Shown piece after piece: positions 1 through 8,802 of a DNA stretch of 64,000 nt. Origin of the DNA: Rhodanobacter denitrificans (lineage in GTDB: Bacteria; Pseudomonadota; Gammaproteobacteria; Xanthomonadales; Rhodanobacteraceae). How positions within the stretch are numbered: the first letter of the stretch is position 1; every line of letters begins with the position of its first letter. The notes beneath the pieces were generated by a model. The model did not search any database. It was not told the origin of the DNA and was given only the letters and a program-made list of their open reading frames with translations. The DNA is taken from assembly GCA_017848855.1 (NCBI GenBank), contig JAFIHF010000023.1, forward strand, positions 1 through 64,000, given 5' to 3'. A program made the translations under genes and the position numbers.

Positions 1-245
1 ATTTCTCTTGGTTACTTCTCTTGACTCCGGGCATCCTGCCCTCCGCCCTTCGGGCCGGCTTCGCCGTTCGCCACCGCTCCTGCGGTGGCGTGGGCCAGCA
101 AAGAGAAGTGACTCGGGCGCCGGCAGGCGACCGAAACCGCTCTGTCGCTTGCGGCAGGCGACCGAAACAGCTTTGTTCCTTGCGAAAGCGCGAGAGCAAA
201 AGCCCCCTCAAGCGAAGAGGGCTGGGGTGCGGCGAAAAGCCCGCT
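1..245. repeat. Long interspersed repeat family R1, copy A
   Basis: This non-coding stretch before the FKBP gene shares long blocks with 7560-8165 and 41855-42190. Shared landmarks are a CTCTTGACTCCGGGCATCC block, a GCCACCGC...GCGGTGGCG palindrome, CAAAGAGAA, and GCCGGCAGGCGACCGAAACC, which occurs here in two partly repeated versions (about 118-175). No transposase is nearby. I do not recognise a named family. Any reading frame through it is accidental. Confidence 0.65.
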
Positions 246-281
246 AGACTGCGCGCTCCATCGCCCGGGGAACCCGCATCC

Positions 282-701
282 ATGCGCCGCCTGCTGCTCG
301 CCGCCACGCTCGCCCTCGCCGCCTGCCTCCCGCCCGCGCTGGCCGCAGACGACGTCGCCCAGTTGCAGAAGACCGATCTGGTGGTCGGCAGCGGCACGCT
401 GGCGCGCGATGGCGACGTGGTGCAGGTGAACTACACCGGCTGGCTGTACGACGCGCACGCGGCGGACCACCACGGCGCGGAATTCGACAGCTCGCTGGAG
501 AGCGGCGAACCGATCAGCTTCACGCTGGGCGCGGGCGAGGTCATCAAGGGCTGGGACCAGGGCATCCGCGGCATGCACGTGGGCGGCAAGCGTACCTTGG
601 TCATCCCCGCGCGGTTGGCCTACGGCAGCCGCGGCGCCGGCGACGCCGTGCCGCCAAACGCCGCGCTGGTGTTCGACGTGGAGCTGGTGGGCGTGCATTA
701 G
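282..701 (+). CDS. Secreted FKBP-type peptidyl-prolyl cis-trans isomerase
   Basis: A 139-residue protein with a Sec signal peptide (about residues 1-21, cut after ALA) followed by one FKBP domain, so it should act as a periplasmic prolyl isomerase and folding helper. The aromatic pocket residues of FKBP12 are all present: Tyr in NYTGW, Phe-Asp in AEFDSS, Trp in GWDQG, Tyr in LAYG and Phe in LVFDVEL. The domain has a small insertion rich in Asp and His after GWLYD. I chose the ATG at 282 because it begins directly with the signal peptide; frame further upstream is repeat DNA. Single-domain length is normal for the family. Confidence 0.9.
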   Translation: MRRLLLAATLALAACLPPALAADDVAQLQKTDLVVGSGTLARDGDVVQVNYTGWLYDAHAADHHGAEFDSSLESGEPISFTLGAGEVIKGWDQGIRGMHVGGKRTLVIPARLAYGSRGAGDAVPPNAALVFDVELVGVH

Positions 702-781
702 GCATGGGCGCGAACTCCAAAGCACTGCGGGCTCTCGTCTTGAACAACGAAGCCGTGCGGCCTGGGCTCGCGCACTGACTG

Positions 782-905
782 GTGATCCCCTCTCCCACCG
801 GGAGAGGGTGCCGGCAGGCGGGTGAGGGTTCGGGCAAAGCGAAAAGTTGCGACAAGTCCGAACCCTCTCCCCCTACCCCTCTCCCGGAGGGAGAGGGGAA
901 AAGAT
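782..905. repeat. Palindromic CTCTCCC/GGGAGAG repeat pair
   Basis: Two GAGGG-type palindromes (CCTCTCCCACCGGGAGAGG near 787 and CCTCTCCCGGAGGGAGAGG near 880) flank an inverted repeat of GGGTTCGG / CCGAACCC. The same arrangement recurs at 56455-56580, and related hairpins lie at 7527-7560 and 12750-12905. It fills the gap between the convergent FKBP and cyclase genes and may act as a bidirectional mRNA end. No gene is seen in 702-933. Confidence 0.6.
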
Positions 906-933
906 CACGTGCGAAATATGCCGGACCGCCCCA

Positions 934-2700
934 TCAAACCGCCGCGCGACGCTCGTCGTCGTCATCGGCCATCACGCAGTTGCGGCCGCCGCGCTTGGCG
1001 CGGTACAGCGCGGCGTCCGCTTCCGTGCACAGGCGCCGCATGTCGTGGCCGGCGCTGTCGGTGAAGGCCAGGCCGATGCTGGTGGAGACCGTGACGACCA
1101 CGCCGTTTTCCACCACCTCGGCCGCCTCGATGGCCTGGCGGATGCGTTCGGCGATGGCCCGGCCCTGCGCGCGCGAGCACTCCACCAGCAGGATGCCGAA
1201 TTCCTCGCCGCCGAGGCGGCCGAACAGGTCGACCGGGCGCAGTTGCTGCCTGCAGGCGGCGACCACCTTGCACAGCACCTCGTCGCCCATCGCATGGCCG
1301 TGGGTGTCGTTGATCCGCTTGAAGTGGTCCAGGTCGATGAAGGCGAGGCAGGCCATGCCCTGCCGCCGCGCCAGTTGCGACAGCACCCGCTCGGCCTCGC
1401 CCATGAAATGCTGGCGGTTGAATACCGTGGTGAGGCCGTCCAGATGGGACAGCTTCTTGAAGCGCAGCTGCGAGCGCTTGAGCCGGAACATCCAGAGCAG
1501 GACGAAGGCCAGCGCCAGCAGCAGCAGCGCGAGATACAGGCGATTCGCCTCCGCCGTCTTGTCATTCAGCTTCTGCTGCATGCGCAGTGCCGCGTTCTGC
1601 TGGCCCAGCTTTTCCGTCTCCAGCTGCTGCACCAGCACGTGCTGCTGCACCGTTTCGTAGGCCATCGTGCGCACATTGACGTCGTCGAGATGGGCCTTGT
1701 CCAGCGCGGCGAATTTTTCGTAATAGTCGAGCGCGGCGGCGGCATGGCCCTGCTTCTTGGCGATGCGGTAAAGCACATCGTAGGCGTCCCTCGGCCAATC
1801 GCCGGATGCCTGCATGGCGACGACGGCCAAGGCCGCCTTCCGGGCGGCGTCATCGTCCCCGATAGCAGCCAGCGCTTGGGCTCGCTGCACCAAAGTCTGC
1901 ATTTTGTTGGGGGCATAGCCGTCGACCTCGATTGCGGGCGCCATGCGGTCAAGCAACGCAAGCGCCTTGCGCGGCTGCCCCGCCTGCAGGTACAGGTCGA
2001 CAACGGTCTGCTGCAAGTCGGTGCTGTACACCGGCAGCTTGGCCGCCGCGCAGGCATGGATGGCCTGCTGCAGCTCCGGACTGCCGAGTTTGAGCCGATG
2101 TCCGAAGGAAAGCGCCTCCACCAGACTGGTCGCCGCATAGCACGAACTTTTGCTCGCAGAAGCCTCCGCCAGCGCCATTCGCGCGTACTGCACGGCCAGG
2201 TCAATCTGGCCAACCATGGCCATCGACTGCGAGAGATTCAGCAGTATCGCGGAGCGAGCCCTGGCATCCGTGACCTGTGGCAGACGTGCCGCAAGGCGAT
2301 CGGCCAGTTCGAATGCCTTTGGATAATGCCGCGTGAACACCAACTGGCTCAGCAGCAAGGCGGAAGCGCGATCCGCCCAAGCCTGATTACCGGAATGCCG
2401 AATGATGTCCTGGAACAACGCCTCCGACTTCGGGTAGTCGCTTTCGTACATGGCCTCCCATGCATCCAGATAGCGCAAATGCCATTGCTGATCCGGCGTC
2501 AACTGGGCAGCTTCCCGGTTGAGCAGAGCCAACAGTTGCAAGGAGCGCGCGTGATCCGTCAGCTGCATCGCATCGGCCCGCTCGAGCGTGGCACCCAGGT
2601 CGACATGCGACGTGGCGGCACGACTGGCGTGCCAGCCCAGGCAACAGGCAAGCGCCACCCCGGCAATACGTTGCAGCAGGCTATTTGACCGGCGGTGCAT
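934..2700 (-). CDS. Membrane diguanylate cyclase (GGDEF) with helical-repeat sensor region
   Basis: A 588-residue protein: N-terminal signal/TM (residues 5-27), a long alpha-helical TPR-like region outside the membrane, a TM segment at about 388-405, then a GGDEF domain. The active-site motif is GGEEF (497-501) and an intact product-inhibition I-site RPVD (488-491) lies five residues before it, so it should make c-di-GMP with feedback control. Its start is only 12 bp after the stop of the small gene 2713-3027, suggesting cotranscription and coupling. It is a clear paralogue of the gene at 3985-5754, with similar architecture, length and long identical stretches. Confidence 0.9.
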   Translation of the reverse strand: MHRRSNSLLQRIAGVALACCLGWHASRAATSHVDLGATLERADAMQLTDHARSLQLLALLNREAAQLTPDQQWHLRYLDAWEAMYESDYPKSEALFQDIIRHSGNQAWADRASALLLSQLVFTRHYPKAFELADRLAARLPQVTDARARSAILLNLSQSMAMVGQIDLAVQYARMALAEASASKSSCYAATSLVEALSFGHRLKLGSPELQQAIHACAAAKLPVYSTDLQQTVVDLYLQAGQPRKALALLDRMAPAIEVDGYAPNKMQTLVQRAQALAAIGDDDAARKAALAVVAMQASGDWPRDAYDVLYRIAKKQGHAAAALDYYEKFAALDKAHLDDVNVRTMAYETVQQHVLVQQLETEKLGQQNAALRMQQKLNDKTAEANRLYLALLLLALAFVLLWMFRLKRSQLRFKKLSHLDGLTTVFNRQHFMGEAERVLSQLARRQGMACLAFIDLDHFKRINDTHGHAMGDEVLCKVVAACRQQLRPVDLFGRLGGEEFGILLVECSRAQGRAIAERIRQAIEAAEVVENGVVVTVSTSIGLAFTDSAGHDMRRLCTEADAALYRAKRGGRNCVMADDDDERRAAV

Positions 2701-2712
2701 GACGGCGCCCCG

Positions 2713-3027
2713 TCATCCTCTGCGCGAGCGCCTACGTTTGACAGGGGAAGGCGAGGGGGGCTCGGGTTTGGGCTGCTTCGGCGGGGGAACGTCGGCCTCT
2801 TCTTCCTCGTCGCCGCCTGGGCCTGGCGAGTGCGTCTGGGGCATATTCTCCACCCGCGTTATACACAGCTCCACACGCAGCGGCGCACTGTCGCCTGTTG
2901 CCACCGCCAGCTTGAGCTCGACGCTCGCCTGCGCCTGCTCCAGCACACACTTCAGCTCCTCGGGCGATGCGTAGCGCAGCGATGCATCGCTGCCGATGGC
3001 CACCAGCAACTTGATCGTATCGGTCAT
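2713..3027 (-). CDS. Candidate split-borosin precursor peptide (BBD-like N-terminus)
   Basis: A 104-residue protein with an SD-like AAGGGG before its ATG. Residues about 4-50 are helical and, aligned from memory to the SonA precursor of Shewanella, match its borosin-binding domain: a hydrophobic pair, IGSDASL against LGQDAQL, and AVATGDSAPL against AVMTGDMEKL. A strand-like stretch, VELCITRVENM (about residues 50-60), sits where the SonA core lies. The tail is atypical: SPGPGG, an EEEE patch, a Pro/Lys-rich segment and a terminal RRRSRRG. The upstream neighbour encodes a SonM-type methyltransferase. Role as the methylation substrate is inference; it could instead be a regulatory partner. Confidence 0.6.
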   Translation of the reverse strand: MTDTIKLLVAIGSDASLRYASPEELKCVLEQAQASVELKLAVATGDSAPLRVELCITRVENMPQTHSPGPGGDEEEEADVPPPKQPKPEPPSPSPVKRRRSRRG

Positions 3028-3083
3028 GTTGTTCCCCTTGCCGCCCAAGTTCGGACGGCACCGACGTGTCGCGCCGCCCTGCT

Positions 3084-3920
3084 TCAAACCGCCGTGACGG
3101 CTTGTCCTCCCGCATCCAGTGCTTGCAGCCGCTCAAGCATGGCACGGTTCGGCTGCAAGGTCACGGCCGGCGGCAGCACCACGGTTTCCTCGGCGGTCAA
3201 GGGCGCCGTGGCCAGCTCGCGCAAGGAAATGCGCCGGATGCGCGGCCGCTCGATCGGCAGGGTGGCGCCGCGGTAGACGATCACCTCGTGGTCGGGCGGG
3301 TAGTCCTGCTGCAGCCGCTCCACCAGCAGGGCGTGGTAGGCGGGGCCGGTGTCGAAGCGCCCCACCGAACGGTTGCCGACCACGCCCACCTGCCACAGCA
3401 CGAGATAACCCGCCGGGTCGATGCGCCGGTCGCAGTACAGGAGCTGGCTGGCCTCGAAGTGCTGGCAGCCGTAGCGGCCGGGGTCGAAGCCGAGGTCGGC
3501 GTAGAGGCAATCCTCGGCGGAGATGCCCGGCTCCATGTGCGCCTCAAACCCTTCGGCGCGGGCCTGTTCAATCGCCTTGTGCGGCGACCAGGCGAAGATG
3601 CCGGGGTGGCCGTAGAACACGCCGCAGACGCGCTTGCCGGCGCGCAGCTCGGCCATCATCAGCGCCACCCACTCGCGGTAGGTGCGCATGCGCGGCTTGC
3701 CCTCGGCGTAGTAGGGCTGCAGGCTGCGCACGTCCGGGTGCAGGCGCTTCAGCCACTCCTCCGCGATGGCGTCGGAGAGCGCCGCGAACACCACGTCCGC
3801 CTGCACGATGTGGCTGCGCGCCAGCGGCGTGAGGTGGGAGCCCAGCGTCATGCCCAGGCCCACGCAGGCGAGGCGGCCGCGGCCGGGGACGTTCAAGGAG
3901 GGGAGCCGGGTCTGGGTCAT
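3084..3920 (-). CDS. Borosin-type peptide backbone alpha-N-methyltransferase (SonM/OphMA-like)
   Basis: A 278-residue SAM-dependent methylase of the tetrapyrrole-methylase fold. It shows the hallmarks of borosin N-methyltransferases, which methylate backbone amides of a precursor peptide: GLG (21-23) at the first strand, an RMRTY stretch (77-81) where catalytic Arg and Tyr lie, VFYGHPG (101-107), PGISAEDCLYADL (131-143) and LVLWQ. The similarity to SonM and the OphMA catalytic domain is high by eye. There is no fused C-terminal core, so it would be a split system acting in trans on the product of 2713-3027, 56 bp downstream. The start has no good SD; the ATG at 3920 begins just before the conserved domain. 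A plain precorrin/diphthine-type methylase is less likely given these motifs. Confidence 0.85.
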   Translation of the reverse strand: MTQTRLPSLNVPGRGRLACVGLGMTLGSHLTPLARSHIVQADVVFAALSDAIAEEWLKRLHPDVRSLQPYYAEGKPRMRTYREWVALMMAELRAGKRVCGVFYGHPGIFAWSPHKAIEQARAEGFEAHMEPGISAEDCLYADLGFDPGRYGCQHFEASQLLYCDRRIDPAGYLVLWQVGVVGNRSVGRFDTGPAYHALLVERLQQDYPPDHEVIVYRGATLPIERPRIRRISLRELATAPLTAEETVVLPPAVTLQPNRAMLERLQALDAGGQAVTAV

Positions 3921-3984
3921 GCGGCGATCATAGCGAACGCCCGCCCCTGCGCTCGCGGGAGCGCTGGAGGCAGGCCCGCGCGAA

Positions 3985-5754
3985 TCAGGCCGTCGCGAGA
4001 TCTTCGCCACCGGCCGCCACGCGGTTTCGTCCGTCGTGCTTGGCGCGGTACAGCGCGGCATCGGCCTCGGTGCACAGGCGGTGCAGGTCGTGGCCGAGGC
4101 TGTCGGTGAAGGCCAGGCCGATGCTGGTGGAAACCGTCACCACCGCGCCGTTGCGCTCCATCACGACGGCCTCGATGGCCGCGCGGATGCGTTCGGCAAT
4201 CGCCAGCCCCTGTTCGCGCGTGCAATCCACCAGCAGGATGCCGAACTCCTCGCCGCCGAGGCGGCCGAACAGGTCGGCGGCGCGCAGGTGCTGCTTGCAG
4301 GCGGCGACCATGCGGCACAGCACTTGGTCGCCCATCGCATGGCCGTGGGTGTCGTTGATGCACTTGAAGTGATCGAGGTCGATGATGGCCACGCAGGCCG
4401 CGCCTTTCCGCTTCTCCAGCAGGCGCAGCGCGCGCTCGGCTTCGCCCATGAAGTGCTGGCGGTTGGAGATGGCGGTGAGGCCATCGAGGTGGGACAGCCG
4501 CTTGAAGCGCAGTTGCGAGCGCTTGAGCCGGAACATCCACAGCGCGCCGAAGCCCAGCACCAGCAGCAGCAGCGCGAGGTACAGGCGGTTGGCCTCGGCC
4601 GTCTTGGCGTCCAGTTTCTGCTGCACCAGCAGCTCGCTGTTCTGCTGGCTCAGCCTTTCCGTCTCCAGCTTCTGCGCCAGCATGTGCTGCTGCACCGTCT
4701 CGTAGGCCATCGTGCGCGCATTGACGTCGTCGAGGTAGGCCTTGTCCAGCGCAGCGAACTTCTCGTGGTAGTCGAGCGCAGCGGCAGCGTGCCCCTGCCT
4801 TTTCTCGACGCGGTAAAGCACCTCGTAGGCGTCTTTCAGCCACGCGTCGGCGTCGCCCGGCTTGCCGCCGGCGACGACGGCCAGGGCCAGCCGCCTGGCG
4901 GCATCGTCCTCGCCCACGGCAGCCAAGGCCGACGCCCGGTCCACCAGCGCCGACAACTTGGCGGGCACATAGCCGTTGGCGTCGACGCTCGGCTGGATCC
5001 GGTCCAGCAGGGCTAGCACCTTGCGCGGCTGCCCCTCGTGCAGGAGCTGGTCGGCGAGCATGAACTGCAGGTTGGTGTTGTACAGCGGCGCCTTGGCCGC
5101 CGGGCAGTCGTCGAAAGCCTGCTGCAATTCCGGGCTGTCGGATTTGAGCCGTTTGCCGTAGTACAGCGCCTCGACCAGGATGGAGGCGGGATAGCACCGG
5201 CTTTCACCCGCCGGCACGGTCGCCAGCGCCAGGCGGGCGTAGTGCACGGCCAGATCGGTCTGCCCGGCGGACCCCATCACCTGCGACAGGTTGGACAGCA
5301 GCAGGCGGCGGTCCTTGGCGTCCGTGACCTGCGGCAAGCGCGCCGCGACGCGATTGGCCAGCTCGAATGCCTCGGTATAGTGCCGGGCGGCCCCGAGCTG
5401 GCTCAGCAGCACGGCCGACGCATGATTCACCAGATGCTCATCGCCAGAGTGTTCGATGACCTCGCCGAGCATGGCCTCCGACCTGGCGTAGTCGCCCTGG
5501 TACATGGCCTCCCAGGCATGCAGATAGCGCCGCTGCCATTGCTGGGCCGGCGTCAGGCCCGCCGCTTGCCGGTCGAGCTGGGCCAGCACCTGCAAGGATC
5601 GCGGGTGATCCGTGACCTGCAATTGATAGATCTGCCGGATCAAGGCATCCGGATCGGTCACGGGTGCGGCGGCAAGGCCGGCCTGCCAGCCCAGACAGCC
5701 GGCGAGGCCCACCCAGGCGAGCCGCGTTCTGGTGCTGCCGGATAGCCAAGCCAT
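3985..5754 (-). CDS. Membrane diguanylate cyclase (GGDEF), paralogue of 934-2700
   Basis: A 589-residue protein with N-terminal signal/TM, extracytoplasmic helical repeats, a TM helix before the catalytic domain, and a GGDEF domain with GGEEF (500-504) and I-site RAAD (491-494). Both active and inhibitory sites are intact, so c-di-GMP synthesis is expected. The ATG at 5754 was preferred to one at 5760 because GGGGA then sits about 6 bp upstream, and the length then matches its paralogue. It is the first gene of a minus-strand run through the methyltransferase (gap 64 bp) to the second cyclase. The signal sensed by the helical region is unknown. Confidence 0.88.
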   Translation of the reverse strand: MAWLSGSTRTRLAWVGLAGCLGWQAGLAAAPVTDPDALIRQIYQLQVTDHPRSLQVLAQLDRQAAGLTPAQQWQRRYLHAWEAMYQGDYARSEAMLGEVIEHSGDEHLVNHASAVLLSQLGAARHYTEAFELANRVAARLPQVTDAKDRRLLLSNLSQVMGSAGQTDLAVHYARLALATVPAGESRCYPASILVEALYYGKRLKSDSPELQQAFDDCPAAKAPLYNTNLQFMLADQLLHEGQPRKVLALLDRIQPSVDANGYVPAKLSALVDRASALAAVGEDDAARRLALAVVAGGKPGDADAWLKDAYEVLYRVEKRQGHAAAALDYHEKFAALDKAYLDDVNARTMAYETVQQHMLAQKLETERLSQQNSELLVQQKLDAKTAEANRLYLALLLLVLGFGALWMFRLKRSQLRFKRLSHLDGLTAISNRQHFMGEAERALRLLEKRKGAACVAIIDLDHFKCINDTHGHAMGDQVLCRMVAACKQHLRAADLFGRLGGEEFGILLVDCTREQGLAIAERIRAAIEAVVMERNGAVVTVSTSIGLAFTDSLGHDLHRLCTEADAALYRAKHDGRNRVAAGGEDLATA

Positions 5755-6012
5755 GCCCATTCCCCAATGACCCCATGCAACGACAAGCCGCGCCCGGCCA
5801 CCGGCCGCAGCGCCCGCCCGTTGCCCCTTCAGCCGTGCCAGCATCGCATGCTTGGGCCGCAAGGTCATCGCACCGTCACTTCGGCCCTGCGGGCCTCGAC
5901 CGGTTCGCGGAAGACCACGCGATCGACGGCGGCGCCGACGCATGCCTAAAGGCACGGTCTCGCGGCAGCCCGGCCCGCTACGCTAGCGGCTTTCCCCCGC
6001 AAGGACAGACCC

Positions 6013-7518
6013 GTGCGCAAGCCGCTGCAGACGAGCTTGCTGGCAGCCCTGCTGCTGGCCGGATTCCACCCTTCGGCGCTGGCCGCCGACAAGAAGGCGC
6101 CGGCCGCGGCGGAAGCGCCGGGCGCCAGCGACGGCTTCCAGTTGCCGCCGTTCCCGGCGGACAAGAGCGTCGCCCAGACCACCACCGTGGACGGCCGCAC
6201 GCTGAAGTACACCGCCACGGTGGGCTCGCTGCCGGTGCGCGACGAGAAGGGCAAGGTGATCGCGCAGGTGATGTTCACCGCCTACACCCTGCCCGGCAAG
6301 AACCGCCCGGTGACGTTCGCGCTGAACGGCGGCCCCGGCGCCTCCTCCGTCTACCTCAACCTCGGCGCGATCGGCCCGAAGAAGGTGAACTTCGGCGTGG
6401 AGGGCGACAAGCCTTCCGACCCGGCCGTGCTGCACGACAACCCCGGCACCTGGCTGGGCTTCACCGACCTGGTGTTCATCGACCCGGTGGGCACCGGCTT
6501 CAGCCGCGCGCTGGTGGACGACAAGGAAGCCACCAAGGACTTCTACAGTACCGACGCCGACATCCAGTACCTCTCGCGCATCGTCTACGACTGGCTGGTG
6601 AAGAACGGCCGCATGGAGTCGCGCAAATACCTGGTGGGCGAGAGCTACGGCGGCTTCCGCGGCCCGCGCATCACCGACTACCTGCAGACCCGGCTCGGCG
6701 TGGCGATGAACGGCGTGGTGCTGCTTTCGCCCTACCTCGACCCGGCGGCGATGGACGACGAGAACGTGTCGCCGCTGCCGTGGATGCTCACCCTGCCGTC
6801 CATCGCCGCCGCGCATCTGGAGCGCGAGGGCAAGCTCACCGCGCAGGCGATGCAGCCGATCATCGATTACACCCGCACCACCTACGCCGCCACGCTGATG
6901 CAGGGCCGCGCCGACCCGGCCGCCACCGACGCGATGATCAAGAAGGTCGCCGCGCTCACCGGGCTCGATCCGCTATTTGTGAAACGCTCCGGCGGGCGCC
7001 TCGAAACCCAGGCCTACCTGCGCGAGGTGTACCGCGCCCAAGGCAAGCTGGGCAGCCGCTACGACTCCAACGTCACCGCGTGGGATCCCTTCCCCTATGC
7101 GCCGCACCAGCGCAGCGGCGACCCGATCCTCAACGGCATCATCGCCCCCACCACCACCGCGATGGTGAACTTCGTCACCCAGACCGTGGGCTGGAAATAC
7201 GACGGCCGCTACAACGCGCTGAGCTACGAAGTGAACCGCCTGTGGCACGAGGACGACGACGCGCGCCTCGGCTCGGTGAAGCAGCTGCGCGAGTCGGTCG
7301 CGAACGACCCCGGCCTGCGCGTGCTGATCGCCCACGGCTGGGACGACCTCTCCTGCCCGTTCATGGCCTCGGTGCTGATCGTCGACCAGATGCCGGCGAT
7401 GGGCGACCCCACGCGCGTGCAGGTGAAGGAATACCCGGGCGGGCACATGTTCTATGCGCGCACCGCGAGCCAGGCCGATTTGCTGCGCGACGTGAAGGCG
7501 CTGTACGGGGTGATGTGA
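6013..7518 (+). CDS. Secreted S10 serine carboxypeptidase-like protein
   Basis: A 501-residue alpha/beta-hydrolase of peptidase family S10 with a signal peptide (about 1-24). NGGPGASS forms the oxyanion-hole region, GESYGG carries the nucleophile (Ser211), and the acid and base lie in GWDD (about Asp444) and GGHMFY (His478). It should remove C-terminal residues from peptides in the periplasm or outside the cell. GTG at 6013 is chosen because AAGGA lies 7-8 bp upstream and the signal peptide starts at once. It is transcribed divergently from the cyclase at 5754; the 258 bp between them hold no further gene. Confidence 0.88.
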   Translation: MRKPLQTSLLAALLLAGFHPSALAADKKAPAAAEAPGASDGFQLPPFPADKSVAQTTTVDGRTLKYTATVGSLPVRDEKGKVIAQVMFTAYTLPGKNRPVTFALNGGPGASSVYLNLGAIGPKKVNFGVEGDKPSDPAVLHDNPGTWLGFTDLVFIDPVGTGFSRALVDDKEATKDFYSTDADIQYLSRIVYDWLVKNGRMESRKYLVGESYGGFRGPRITDYLQTRLGVAMNGVVLLSPYLDPAAMDDENVSPLPWMLTLPSIAAAHLEREGKLTAQAMQPIIDYTRTTYAATLMQGRADPAATDAMIKKVAALTGLDPLFVKRSGGRLETQAYLREVYRAQGKLGSRYDSNVTAWDPFPYAPHQRSGDPILNGIIAPTTTAMVNFVTQTVGWKYDGRYNALSYEVNRLWHEDDDARLGSVKQLRESVANDPGLRVLIAHGWDDLSCPFMASVLIVDQMPAMGDPTRVQVKEYPGGHMFYARTASQADLLRDVKALYGVM

Positions 7519-7526
7519 GTGCTTGC

Positions 7527-8205
7527 TCCCCTCTCCCGCTTGCGGGAGAGGGGTTGGGGGCGAGGGGCTTTTGCTCGTGCGCTTCCGCAAGCGACAAAGC
7601 GGTTTCGGTCGCCTGCCGGCGCCCGAGCCACCTTTCTTTGCTGGCCCAAAGAAAGGTGGCCCAAAGAAATGGCCTGGTTCAATCCGCCGACCCTACAAGC
7701 CCGACATGTCGAGGGCGTTGGACCAACGCTCGTCGACACGTCGCCCTACAGCGGCCACCTCGCGACGTATCTGGAAACTGAGGACGTAAAGCTCGTCGCC
7801 CCAGCGAAAGCTGGGGCCCAGTGCCTTTGCTTCGCTTTGCTGGTGTCTTGCTCTGGCCGTTGCTTCTGCGCGCAGGAGCGCGCTGCTCTTCGGGGCCCCT
7901 ATGCGGCGGTGAGGCGCGGACGATCAGGCCGCGCAGCGGGCGAGGCCATGGATGGACTCGCCTTTTCGACCGGGCAGGATGCCCGGCCGAAAAGCCCGGC
8001 CGCGCCTCACGGACTCGCAGGGCAGGATGCCCGGAGAGCGCCGCATCGGGGTGTCGTTTTCTCTTGGCTACTTCTCTTTTGGACAAGCAAAAGAGAAGTA
8101 GGTCGGGCCGCGGCAGCGGCACGAAACTGCCTTGAAACTTGCGAGAGCCAAGAACAAAAAGCCCCCTCACCCCAGCCCTCTCCCCGCCGGTGAGAGGTGA
8201 CGAAT
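7527..8205. repeat. Composite repeat region with R1 copy B
   Basis: This 0.7 kb fills the 819 bp gap 7519-8337. It contains a CTCTCCCGCTTGCGGGAGAGG palindrome (7530-7552), then R1-family blocks in both orientations: an inverted CGGTTTCGGTCGCCTGCCGGCGCCCGAG segment (about 7600-7627), a middle section with GGGGCCCC...GGCGGTGAGGCG shared with 41865-41890, and a distal TTTTCTCTTGG...CAAAAGAGAAGTAGGTCGG block like copy A. No credible gene is seen. It looks like several nested non-coding insertions. Confidence 0.6.
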
Positions 8206-8337
8206 CCCGCAAGCATCAAGCCTGAGGCCGACTGCACCGGCCTCCTTCACCTCCCGTGGTACCCCGCTGGCCGATGATCCCCCGCGGTGACGTAGCATGC
8301 TCCCTCGCGATTCCCGCATCACCGATGAGGTGTTCCC

Positions 8338-8787
8338 ATGAAATCCACCCTGACCGCCCTGTTCGCGCTCTCGCTCGCGCTGGCCGCGAACGCCATGCCC
8401 GCCCAGACGAAACCGAAAGCCCCCGCCTACACCCCGCTGCGCCCGGTGGCCGATTGCCTGCGCACCGACCGCATCAACGAATGGCATATCGTGGATTCGC
8501 GCACGCTCGCCGTGCGCACCGGGCCCGACCGCTACCTGGTGAAGCTGCAGGTGGACTGCCCGCGCCTGCGCTACGGGCCGCCCACCCTGCTGTTCCATTC
8601 CAACCCCGCGAACCAGGCGGTGATCCCGTTCAGCATCTGCGGCGAGGCCGGCGAAACCGTGCGCGCGCTGCACGAACCGCCGTGCGCGATCCAGTCGGTG
8701 CGCAAGATCGACCAGGCCGAGTTCGACCAGCTCAAGGCGCACGCCCGGCGCAGCGGCAGCGGCGCGGACCAGCCGCTAAAGCCCTGA
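8338..8787 (+). CDS. Small secreted protein, probable DUF6491 family
   Basis: A 149-residue protein with a clean signal peptide (about 1-19, cleavage after ANA or MPA). The mature part has three to four Cys residues and the block ADCLRTDRINEW...RTGPDRYLVKL...CPRL, which I associate with DUF6491, common in Xanthomonadales and of unknown function. The Cys in CLRTDR, CPRL, SICG and PCAI may form two disulphides. The C-terminal tail is short and charged. It stands alone before a terminator-like hairpin at 8866. Family assignment is from memory of the pattern. Confidence 0.7.
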   Translation: MKSTLTALFALSLALAANAMPAQTKPKAPAYTPLRPVADCLRTDRINEWHIVDSRTLAVRTGPDRYLVKLQVDCPRLRYGPPTLLFHSNPANQAVIPFSICGEAGETVRALHEPPCAIQSVRKIDQAEFDQLKAHARRSGSGADQPLKP

Positions 8788-8802
8788 CCCCGTCCAAACA
8801 TC

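Noticed and set aside
5664..7781. A 705-codon plus-strand open frame over the S10 gene
   Set aside because: It is a shifted frame of the S10 peptidase with Arg/Ala/Gly-rich nonsense protein; the S10 frame has catalytic motifs and an SD.
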